Source: JBJXFY01 sp046155815 (GTDB lineage: Bacteria > Verrucomicrobiota > Verrucomicrobiia > Limisphaerales > CAIMTB01). Taken from it: a DNA stretch of 16,235 nt. The stretch covers positions 1 through 16,235 of the forward strand of contig JBJXFY010000279.1 in NCBI GenBank assembly GCA_046155815.1, given 5' to 3'. This document shows, one piece after another, positions 7,104 through 12,961 of the stretch. The translations under genes were made by a program, and so were the position numbers. Every line of letters begins with the position of its first letter. Position 1 is the stretch's first letter. A model generated the notes under the pieces. The model saw only the letters and a program-made list of their open reading frames with translations, did not search any database and was not told where the DNA came from.

Positions 7104-7799
7104 TTAGTTCAGGTCAAACACCAGCGCCTGTGCGGGGCCGCGGGCGCGGAGCCGGACGCCGGTTTCCTGGATCAGCGCAGCGCCGTCGCCGGCGTGGAGG
7201 GCGTGGCCGTTCAGGTCCACTTCGCCTTCGGCGACCTGCACCCACGCGTGCCGGCCGGGCCGGAGCGCGAGTTCCGCCGCGTCGCCGCCCGTGAACCGGC
7301 CAAGGTACAGGTCGGCGTCCTGATGGATGGCCAGCGAGCCGTCGCGGCCGGCCTTGCTGGTCACGAGGTGCAGCCGGCCGGGCGCCGCATCCGTCATGGG
7401 CTTCTCCGCGTAGGCGGGCGGCACGCCCTTCTCGTCAGGCTTGATCCAGATCTGGAGCAGGTGGACCGGCGCGATGGGCGAATGGTTGAACTCGCTGTGC
7501 AGCACGCCCGTGCCGGCGGCCATGTACTGGAACTCGCCCGGCCGGATGACGCGGCCGTTGCCCATCGAGTCCTTGTGCTCGAGCGCGCCGTCGAGGATGT
7601 AGGTGATGATCTCCATGTCGCGGTGCGGGTGCATCCCGAAGCCGCCGCCGCCGGCGACGGTGTCATCGTTGATGACGCGCAGGCTGCGGAAGCCCATCCA
7701 GCGGGGATCGTAGTAGTCGGAAAAGCTGAAGGTGTGGCGGGCATTGAGCCAGCCGTGGTCGGCGTGGCCGCGCTCGGCGGCGGGTCTCAGGGTGATCAC
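7104..7799 (-). CDS. Pirin family protein (YhhW/quercetinase-like cupin)
   Basis: A 231-residue bicupin, the same length as E. coli YhhW. From the GTG at 7797-7799 the four metal ligands fall at His57 and His59 (GMHPHRDMEI) and His101 and Glu103 (VLHSEFNHS), the numbering I recall for YhhW; this agreement decides the start. Other family marks are RHTFSFSDYYDPRWMGFRSL near the start and LLQIWIKPDEKGVPPAY in the middle. Relatives bind iron or another divalent metal and some cleave quercetin in vitro; the physiological role in bacteria is mostly unknown, with stress or redox sensing proposed. The open frame continues upstream into the yceI region but that part is not pirin. It lies 143 bases downstream of yceI on the same strand and could be co-transcribed with it. 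Confidence 0.9.
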   Translation of the reverse strand: MITLRPAAERGHADHGWLNARHTFSFSDYYDPRWMGFRSLRVINDDTVAGGGGFGMHPHRDMEIITYILDGALEHKDSMGNGRVIRPGEFQYMAAGTGVLHSEFNHSPIAPVHLLQIWIKPDEKGVPPAYAEKPMTDAAPGRLHLVTSKAGRDGSLAIHQDADLYLGRFTGGDAAELALRPGRHAWVQVAEGEVDLNGHALHAGDGAALIQETGVRLRARGPAQALVFDLN

Positions 7800-7861
7800 G
7801 GGCGTGAATGGTGGATGGTGAACGGCTGACGGCGCGCGTTGCTCCGGCTGCGGCTGGAATC

Positions 7862-7911
7862 CGGGAAACTCCCGCAGGGCTGGGGGAGCGGACTGGAAAG
7901 CCCGCGCTCCC
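7862..7911. repeat. Two palindromes between pirin and yceI genes, REP-like
   Basis: GGGAGCG (7884-7890) and CGCTCCC (7905-7911) form a perfect 7-bp stem around 14 bases that include GGAAAGCCCG. Just beside it CGGGA and TCCCG pair around AAC (7862-7874). The minus-strand side lacks a T-run, so a simple terminator of yceI is less likely than an interspersed extragenic palindrome. Copy number elsewhere in the genome cannot be seen. Confidence 0.35.
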
Positions 7912-7942
7912 GAAAACTGTTCGCGGGCGCGGGCGGCGGCCA

Positions 7943-8557
7943 TCACTTCCGCGGCGCCATGCCGGCGAGGCTCAGGGTGAGCTGGATCTCCTCGGAGACC
8001 TTGTCCTGGGGTGCCTGCGGGTTGATGCCGAAGTCGCTGCGCTTGATCGCGAAGCTGCTGCGGATCACGAGCAGGTCGCCCTGCATCTGGCCGTTGAAGC
8101 GCGCGCCCAGCTTGTCCTTCAGGTAGGTGATCGTGGCCGGGATGGTGATCTCCTTGGTGACGCCGCGGAGGGTGAACCTGCCGGTCACATCGGCGGTGGT
8201 CCTGTCGCCGGCGGTCTTCACGTTGGCGAGCTTCACCGCCTCGAAGGTGATCTCGGGGTGGGCGGCGGAATTGACCCACTGCTCGCCGTGCATGTGCTCC
8301 TTCATCATCGCGTTGCCGACGTGCAGGGACTTCGCGTCCACGACGATCTTCCCGGCCAGGCCGGAGGGGTTGGCCGGATCAAAGCTGACGGAGCCGGAGA
8401 CACCGTTGGCAGTGCCGTTGATGGCCTCGAGCGGGGCGTCGAGGAGGAAGACGGCGTTGTTCACGCCCTTCGGATCCTTGAAGTCGAAGGAGATCGGGGC
8501 GGCGGCGGCGGGCAGCGCGAGGGCGGCCGTGGTGAGCAGGATGGGGAGGAATTTCAT
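7943..8557 (-). CDS. Secreted YceI-like domain protein
   Basis: A 204-residue protein with a clear signal peptide (residues 1-20, MKFLPILLTTAALALPAAAA), so it is exported. The mature part has the YceI lipocalin-like pattern: a FDFKDPKG start, an interior GSVSFDPANPSGLAGKIVVD strand pair, KEHMHGEQWVNSAAHPEITF (87-106), then TGRFTLRGVTKEITIPATI (125-143), and SDFGIN near the C-terminus. In well-studied relatives the fold is a barrel holding a polyisoprenoid or similar lipid. Many YceI genes respond to acid, osmotic or redox stress, but the exact function is not established. The ATG at 8555-8557 is chosen for the signal peptide; the longer open frame upstream is not protein-like. No Shine-Dalgarno sequence is evident. 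Confidence 0.9.
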   Translation of the reverse strand: MKFLPILLTTAALALPAAAAPISFDFKDPKGVNNAVFLLDAPLEAINGTANGVSGSVSFDPANPSGLAGKIVVDAKSLHVGNAMMKEHMHGEQWVNSAAHPEITFEAVKLANVKTAGDRTTADVTGRFTLRGVTKEITIPATITYLKDKLGARFNGQMQGDLLVIRSSFAIKRSDFGINPQAPQDKVSEEIQLTLSLAGMAPRK

Positions 8558-8837
8558 GGGCTGGGAGGCGGTGGACTCGGGTTCGGTGTTTCCGGCGCTC
8601 GGGCCTGAAGCCGACGCGCGCCGGCAGTCAGACGACGCCCGCGGGGACGGGATTCGAGGCCAGGCATGCTGGCCGCCAACGCGGTCGGGAAAGCACGGGA
8701 GGCGCATGACGGCGCATGCTCGGCCGCGGTCCGTGGCAAGTCCAGCCGGACGCGAAGTCATGGAGTGCAGGTCCTGTTCTGTCCCCCAGCGAAATCCGGG
8801 AGCAAGACGAGCCAAGCTGCCGGTCGTGGAGGAATCC
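8558..8837. other. Non-coding spacer between DUF554 gene and yceI
   Basis: The 280 bases show no recognisable gene on either strand. They should hold the yceI promoter, but no convincing hexamers are visible. They contain a perfect hairpin at 8658-8674 (listed separately) and a tandem-like GGCGCATG repeat near 8700-8717. Confidence 0.5.
8658..8674. repeat. Perfect 6-bp hairpin upstream of yceI, REP-like
   Basis: GGCCAG and CTGGCC enclose the loop GCATG. It lies about 100 bases upstream of the yceI start in non-coding sequence. It could be an operator or an interspersed palindromic repeat. Confidence 0.35.
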
Positions 8838-9551
8838 TCACCCCACCCACGCCCCCAGCACCGGCGCGAGGGCCAGCGCCGGGAGCAGCTCGGCCCACCG
8901 CACGCGACGGATATCGAGCGCGATCAGGGCCACGGATGCGGTGAGCCAGCCGGCGGTCAGCAGGAGCGCCGCCTGCGCGGGGGGCGTCAGCCCGGGCGTG
9001 AGGAAGCGCAGCGCCAGGGTCAGCGAGCCCTGCCACGCCACCACGGGCAACGCCGCCAGCGCCGCCCCACCGCGCAGCACGCGCCCGAGCGACACGGCGG
9101 CCAGCCCGTCCATCAGCGCTTTCGCGGCGAGCACCGAGGGGTCGCCCGCCACGCCCTCGATCACCGGGCCGGCAAACGCGAGCGGCGTGACCGCAAACAG
9201 CGCCGCCGACGCCCGTAGTCCCTCGCCGGCCGTGACTGCCTTCCCGCCCGCTCCGGCGGTGAAGCGTTCGCGCGCAAACTTCGCCGCGCCCTGTGCCAGC
9301 CGCTGCAGCCGCAGCAGTCCTCCGAGGAGGCCGCCTACCATCGCCGCCGCCAGCACCACGAGCGTCGTCCGCAGCCAGCGGCCGTCATCCGGCAGTGCCA
9401 GCCAGGCGACACGCAGGCCCACGAAGGCGATGAGCACCGCGGTCACGACGCGCAGCCGCTGCTGCCATGCGGCCGGCAGCTCACGCCGGCCGAGCCAGCC
9501 GGCCAGCCCGCCAACGAGAATCGCGGCGCCATCGAGCAGAGTGCCCAGCAC
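8838..9551 (-). CDS. DUF554 family membrane protein (YqgA/YdfK-like)
   Basis: A 237-residue polytopic inner-membrane protein with roughly six to seven hydrophobic segments. It begins MLGTLLDGAAILVGGLAG, typical of DUF554 (usually LGTLVNxxAIxxGGxxG). The conserved middle is recognisable: FAGPVIEGVAGDPSVLAAKA, then LMDGLAAVSLGRVLRGG and LPVVAWQGSLTLA, matching the family pattern G-D-x-S-x-L-x-x-K-x-x-x-D-G ... Q-G. Family members (E. coli YqgA, Bacillus YdfK) are membrane proteins of unknown function, possibly transporters. The start is a GTG at 9549-9551. The gene is divergent from tcdA with a 118-base spacer and lies upstream of yceI on the same strand. Its residues are unusually rich in Ala, Gly and Leu, as expected in GC-rich DNA. 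Confidence 0.82.
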   Translation of the reverse strand: MLGTLLDGAAILVGGLAGWLGRRELPAAWQQRLRVVTAVLIAFVGLRVAWLALPDDGRWLRTTLVVLAAAMVGGLLGGLLRLQRLAQGAAKFARERFTAGAGGKAVTAGEGLRASAALFAVTPLAFAGPVIEGVAGDPSVLAAKALMDGLAAVSLGRVLRGGAALAALPVVAWQGSLTLALRFLTPGLTPPAQAALLLTAGWLTASVALIALDIRRVRWAELLPALALAPVLGAWVG

Positions 9552-9669
9552 GGGTGCAGTTCAACCCAACGGCCATGCCCGGCTCAAGCGTCGCGGCGGC
9601 CCGCCCCGGCGCCGGCGGCGAGAGCCTCCACAGGTTGCCACCGGCCGTCAGCGCGGTTGAGTTGGAACC

Positions 9670-10458
9670 ATGACCGAGGCGGCAAACGTCTCCCCCTTTG
9701 CGGGCCGCTTCGGCGGTCTGGCCCGGCTGTACGGCACAGGACCCACGATGCGGCTGGCGCGGGCGCACGTCGCGGTGATCGGGCTGGGCGGGGTCGGCTC
9801 ATGGGCCGTGGAGGCGCTGGCCCGCTCGGGCGTGGGGAGGCTGACGCTGGTGGACCTGGACGATGTGTGCGAGTCGAACGTGAACCGCCAGCTTCACGCG
9901 CTCGACGGAACCCTCGGCCGCGGCAAGGCGGAGGTGCTGGCGGAGCGGGTGCGGGCGATCCATCCCGGCTGCGACGTGAGGCCGGTGGCGGAGTTCTTCA
10001 CGGAGGTGACGGCGGAGCGGCTGCTCGCGCCGGGCCACGACGCGGTGCTGGACGCAATCGATGTGGTGCGGAACAAGGCGTTGCTGCTCGCACGCTGCCG
10101 GGCGAGGGGCATCCCGGCGGTGACCTGCGGCGCGGCGGGTGGGCGGCGCGACCCGACGCGGCTGCGGACCAGGGACCTCGCGGAGGCGACGCACGACCGC
10201 CTGCTGGGCGAGGTGCGGCGCGTGCTGCGCCGCGATCACGGACTGCCGGACGCGCCGTCAGCGCTGGACATACGCGCCGTGTTTTCCACCGAGCCGGCGG
10301 TGTTTCCGCAGGCGGACGGGACGGTTGGTGCGGAGCGGAACAAGCCGGGCGGTGCGCGGCGGTTGAACTGCGATGCCGGCTACGGCACGGCGGCGTTTGT
10401 AACCGGCGCGTTTGGGCTGGCGGCGGCGGCGGAGACGGTGCGGCTGCTGACCGCCTGA
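9670..10458 (+). CDS. tcdA: tRNA threonylcarbamoyladenosine dehydratase
   Basis: A 262-residue E1-like (ThiF/MoeB superfamily) enzyme; E. coli TcdA (formerly CsdL) has about 268. It uses ATP to cyclise t6A at position 37 of ANN-decoding tRNAs to ct6A. Visible parts are RFGGLARLYG at the start, the nucleotide loop VIGLGGVGSW (36-45), VDLDDVCESNVNRQ (61-74), the DAIDVVRNK stretch (128-136), CGAAGGRRDPTRLRTRDLAE (153-172) with the TcdA-type Gly-x-x-Asp-Pro-Thr, VFSTE (204-208), and the C-terminal GYGTAAFVTGAFGLAAA. ThiF and MoeB zinc-binding CxxC pairs are absent, which favours TcdA. The 3' end is 12 bases from the end of convergent infC, so no separate terminator fits between them. Confidence 0.9.
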   Translation: MTEAANVSPFAGRFGGLARLYGTGPTMRLARAHVAVIGLGGVGSWAVEALARSGVGRLTLVDLDDVCESNVNRQLHALDGTLGRGKAEVLAERVRAIHPGCDVRPVAEFFTEVTAERLLAPGHDAVLDAIDVVRNKALLLARCRARGIPAVTCGAAGGRRDPTRLRTRDLAEATHDRLLGEVRRVLRRDHGLPDAPSALDIRAVFSTEPAVFPQADGTVGAERNKPGGARRLNCDAGYGTAAFVTGAFGLAAAAETVRLLTA

Positions 10459-10470
10459 ACGGCGGAAACC

Positions 10471-11250
10471 TCAGCCCAGCTGCGCGGCGTCGAGGCCGGC
10501 GAACGGATTGTTCGTGAACGCGACCGGCTTGGGCGGAGGCGGGGGGGGCGGTGGCGCGGGCGCGGCTGGACCCGGCGGGATCCCGGCCGGGGCGGCGGAC
10601 TGGGGCAGCTTGGGCGCCGTGTGGATGTCCACCAGCGGGTTCTCGGCGAGTTTCTTCGCGATGGCCTTTTCGGCGTCGCCGTCGTCGTCGGGGTGCTTGG
10701 CGCGCTTCTGCTTCGGCAGCGGCGCGATCATGACGTTGATGGCGCGGCCGTTGAGCTTCACCTCGTTGGTGGCGTGGCCCCACGGGCCGACCTCGGTGAT
10801 GAAGCGGTTCATCACCTGGAAGCCGAACTCCTTGTGGGCCATCTCGCGGCCCTTGAAGCGGAGGCTGGTCTTCACCGCCATGTCCTCGCAGAGGAAGTCG
10901 ATGGCATGCTTCAGCTTGATGGCGAAATCGTGCGGATCGATCTTCGTGCTCAGCTGGACCTCCTTCGTCTTGTTCGTGTGCTGGCTCTTGCGGCTCTCCT
11001 TCTCGCGCTTGCCCTGCTCGTACTTGAACTTGCCGAAGTCCACCACGCGGCATACGGGCGGGACCGCTGCGGCGGCGATCTCGACCAGATCCACGCCGCG
11101 GCTGCGGGCGAGGTTGATCGCGTCCGGGAGGGACATGATGCCGAGCTGCTGGCCCTCGTCGCCGATGACGCGGACCTCGCGGGCGCGGATCTTGCCATTG
11201 ATCCGGAACTGCGGCTGCTGGGGGTGGCGAGGAGGAAAAGGACGACTCAA
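10471..11250 (-). CDS. infC: Translation initiation factor IF-3 with proline-rich C-terminal extension
   Basis: A 259-residue protein; ordinary IF-3 has about 170-180. Residues 1-180 form the complete factor: N-domain (RINGKIRAREVRVIG, 16-30; GVDLVEIA), the linker DFGKFKYEQGKREKESRK (71-88), and the C-domain (KIDPHDFAIKLKHAIDFL; SLRFKGREMAHKEFG). It binds the 30S subunit and polices start-codon and initiator-tRNA selection. Residues 181-259 are extra: an Asp/Lys stretch, then Ala/Pro with eight consecutive prolines, ending TNNPFAGLDAAQLG. The first usable start in the frame is TTG (11248-11250), since a TGA lies a few codons upstream and no ATG or GTG lies between; ATC at 11203-11205 would be a shorter, rarer option. 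No Shine-Dalgarno sequence is visible. The usual rpmI and rplT partners are not next to it. Confidence 0.93.
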   Translation of the reverse strand: MSRPFPPRHPQQPQFRINGKIRAREVRVIGDEGQQLGIMSLPDAINLARSRGVDLVEIAAAAVPPVCRVVDFGKFKYEQGKREKESRKSQHTNKTKEVQLSTKIDPHDFAIKLKHAIDFLCEDMAVKTSLRFKGREMAHKEFGFQVMNRFITEVGPWGHATNEVKLNGRAINVMIAPLPKQKRAKHPDDDGDAEKAIAKKLAENPLVDIHTAPKLPQSAAPAGIPPGPAAPAPPPPPPPPKPVAFTNNPFAGLDAAQLG

Positions 11251-11268
11251 GCTAGACTCAACGGTTGA
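11244..11268 (-). promoter_or_regulatory. Repeat and palindrome at the infC start
   Basis: GACTCAA occurs twice (11244-11250, covering the TTG start, and 11255-11261) with GCTA between. The second copy overlaps the odd palindrome TCAACGGTTGA (11258-11268). Together they form the immediate infC leader on the minus strand. They could take part in translational control, which is known for infC in other bacteria; function here is inferred only. Confidence 0.25.
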
Positions 11269-11382
11269 AGTTCAGGGCGGAGGACGCCCGGATCCCGGCT
11301 GGATGCGAAGGACAGATCACCAATGCGCAGGCAGTTAAGCAGCCGCACCCGCGGGCGCAAGCGGCAAATTTCGGCGGGCGCC

Positions 11383-11772
11383 TCACGGCTTTGCCCAGAA
11401 ATCCACGACGAAAACGTCCGCCACCAGCGGTCCCACGAGCGCGCCGAACTTCGTGTGGTCCGGATGGACGAGGTAGTCGTCGCGGTCCTTCTCCGTGCGG
11501 AACGTCAGGATGAACCCGTGGGTGAAGCCTTTGTCGTGCTTCTCCGGGCTGACGTTCGTGCCCCACTCGAAGCTTGCGATCTGGGAAATCTTCCCCGGCA
11601 GCGCGGCAAAGGCCTCCTCGACCTTGCGAATGTCCTCCTTCGAAGCGGTGTCCTTGAACTTGAACGACACCATGTGGACCAGCCGGCCACGCGGGGCGTC
11701 GGCGGCGGTCACGGAGGTGACGCCGGCAAACAGCAGCGCGGCGGCGAGGGCGAGCAGGAGGGCGGTCTTCAT
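11383..11772 (-). CDS. Secreted Dabb (stress-responsive A/B barrel) domain protein
   Basis: A 129-residue protein. Residues 1-24 are a signal peptide (MKTALLLALAAALLFAGVTS, then VTAADA), so the product is exported. The remainder is one Dabb domain: LVHMVSFKFKDTASKEDI at 31-48, then LPGKISQIASFEWGTNVSPE, GFTHGFILTF, RDDYLVHPDH and a final VFVVDFWA. These follow the family pattern H-x-x-x-F-x-x-K ... G-x-N-x-S-x-E ... Y-x-x-H-P-x-H ... V-V-D-F. Dabb proteins are small dimeric ferredoxin-like barrels; some are stress-induced and some are polyketide cyclases, but secreted bacterial ones have no settled role. The ATG at 11770-11772 is supported by the signal peptide. It lies 132 bases upstream of infC on the same strand, with no obvious terminator between. 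Confidence 0.88.
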   Translation of the reverse strand: MKTALLLALAAALLFAGVTSVTAADAPRGRLVHMVSFKFKDTASKEDIRKVEEAFAALPGKISQIASFEWGTNVSPEKHDKGFTHGFILTFRTEKDRDDYLVHPDHTKFGALVGPLVADVFVVDFWAKP

Positions 11773-11793
11773 GAACGGCGAAGGTGATTAAGC

Positions 11794-11810
11794 CGGCGGA
11801 CCGGCCGCCG
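11794..11810. other. GC-rich inverted repeat between Dabb and methyltransferase genes
   Basis: CGGCGG (11794-11799) and CCGCCG (11805-11810) pair around ACCGG in the 99-base divergent spacer, 22 bases upstream of the Dabb gene start. It may be a leader hairpin or an operator, or simply reflect GC-rich composition. Confidence 0.22.
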
Positions 11811-11871
11811 TCAACTGGCGCTTGGCGCTCCGCGGCGGGCGTGTTACCTCTCCGTCGCTTTTCCGCGACGC

Positions 11872-12510
11872 GTGACCTACCGCCCCGCCCAATCCCATCG
11901 CCGGCCCGCGCGCGCGTCTGCCGTCGCCCTTGAGGCGCCGCCGGCCCGGCTGTGGTGGACCTTCCTCCGCGAGCTCGCGGCCAACCCCCGCGCGATCGGT
12001 GCGGCATGCCCCAGTTCGCCCGCGCTGGCGCGGAAGATGGTCGAGTTCGTCGAACCGCAGGACGACGCCCTCGTGATCGAGCTTGGCGGCGGCACCGGCG
12101 CGGTCACCGAGGCGCTCCTCGAGCGCGGCGTGGAGCCTCGCCGTCTGATGGTGGTCGAGCAGGCTCCCAACCTTGCACGGCTCCTGCGCGACCGCTTCCC
12201 CGCCGCGCACGTGGTCGGCGGGGACGCTGCGCAGCTCCGCGCGCACCTGCGGCGCTGGCGGCCCCGGTCGGCCGTGCGCGTTTCACACATCATCTCGAGC
12301 CTGCCCCTCCGTTCGCTGTCGCCGGTTGCAGCCTCCGCAATCCTCGCCGAGATCGGCGGCGTGCTGGCGGAGCACCGCGGGCTGTTCCTCCAGTACACCT
12401 ACGCGCTGGCCTCCGTCCGGCACGTGCCGCCCGGCCTCCGACGCCGCGCCTCGGGCGTCGTGTGGTGGAACATCCCGCCCGCCCGGGTGGACGTGTTTTC
12501 GCCGGGCTGA
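11872..12510 (+). CDS. PmtA-like SAM-dependent methyltransferase
   Basis: A 212-residue class I methyltransferase. After an Arg/Pro-rich start, the domain opens with FLRELAANPRAIGAACPSSP (31-50) and then the SAM loop VIELGGGTGAVTEALL (68-83). The acidic residue ending strand 2 is in MVVEQAP (Glu96), and GDAAQL is at 117-122. ISSLPLRSLSP (141-151) and LFLQYTYAL (171-179) follow. The order, and especially SSLPL with Q-Y-T/S-Y, resembles bacterial phospholipid N-methyltransferases (PmtA) and the related rRNA-dimethylase-like group. It would methylate phosphatidylethanolamine at the membrane face, but a different acceptor is possible. GTG at 11872 is the first start; GTGs further in would remove only the Arg-rich leader. 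It is divergent from the Dabb gene. Confidence 0.78.
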   Translation: MTYRPAQSHRRPARASAVALEAPPARLWWTFLRELAANPRAIGAACPSSPALARKMVEFVEPQDDALVIELGGGTGAVTEALLERGVEPRRLMVVEQAPNLARLLRDRFPAAHVVGGDAAQLRAHLRRWRPRSAVRVSHIISSLPLRSLSPVAASAILAEIGGVLAEHRGLFLQYTYALASVRHVPPGLRRRASGVVWWNIPPARVDVFSPG

Positions 12511-12757
12511 AGCGCGCGGCGGCCCATTCCAGCCCCGCCCGACTCTTCACCACGCGGACAAGCCGGGCCGCCGCCACATGGGATTCCTGATTGCCGGCGG
12601 CTGCGGCCGGATCAAAGGCACGACCAGCCGCGTCCCCGACACGGGCGATGAGACGCCGGACACGATCCAGGCGCTGGCCGCCGTCTGGGACGCGGTGAGG
12701 AAACAGCCGTGGCCGGCGGCGTTGCGGAGGTCGAAAACCGTGCCAAGGGTCCGGCTG
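12511..12757. other. Spacer with coding-like frame before the ccoS-like gene
   Basis: No known protein was recognised. An ATG at 12578 opens a frame that continues without a stop into the ccoS-like gene and would make a 127-residue product. By hand count 52 of the 59 codons after that ATG end in G or C, against about 37 and 35 of 59 with G or C at positions 1 and 2. That looks coding rather than random, though the antisense frame shares the same third positions. No Shine-Dalgarno sequence precedes this ATG. Confidence 0.35.
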
Positions 12758-12961
12758 ATGATGCATGAAGCACCGGCCTCGACGACCGCCGAGCTCCTCG
12801 CTTGGACCGTGCTGACGGCGCTGGCCGTGGGCGGGTTTTGCTGGGCAGTGCTGCGCGGCCAGTTCGCCGACCTCGACCGCGCCGCCCGCCTGCCGCTGGC
12901 CGGAGCCGACTACGCCGCCGACCGGGCCGGCGCTCAGGGCTCCTCCACGCGCATCCGGTAG
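12758..12961 (+). CDS. ccoS: Small membrane protein, CcoS-like (cbb3 oxidase assembly)
   Basis: From the tandem ATGs at 12758 the product is 67 residues with one transmembrane helix (about 14-32) followed directly by CWAVLRGQFADLDRAARLPL. CcoS proteins are 50-70 residues with one helix and then W-x-x-x-S-G-Q-F/Y-D-D-L-x-x-P-A-x-R-I-L, so the match is good in layout and moderate in sequence; the final RILxDD has become RLPLAGAD. CcoS is needed to put haem and copper into cbb3-type cytochrome c oxidase in the cytoplasmic membrane. No cco or copper-ATPase gene is in the window, so context does not support the call. AAGGGT lies 9 bases upstream of the first ATG and could be the ribosome binding site. 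The 3' end overlaps the convergent dehydrogenase gene by 28 bases. Confidence 0.5.
   Translation: MMHEAPASTTAELLAWTVLTALAVGGFCWAVLRGQFADLDRAARLPLAGADYAADRAGAQGSSTRIR

Noticed and set aside
7800..8279. N-terminal extension of the pirin frame through the spacer and into yceI
   Set aside because: The metal-ligand numbering fits a start at 7799, and the upstream part overlaps yceI in another frame.
12511..12757. Minus-strand frame in the spacer reading RTLGTVFDLRNAAGHG
   Set aside because: It shares third codon positions with the plus frame and has the Ser/Val/Pro-rich look of antisense frames seen elsewhere in this window; no start or homology recognised.
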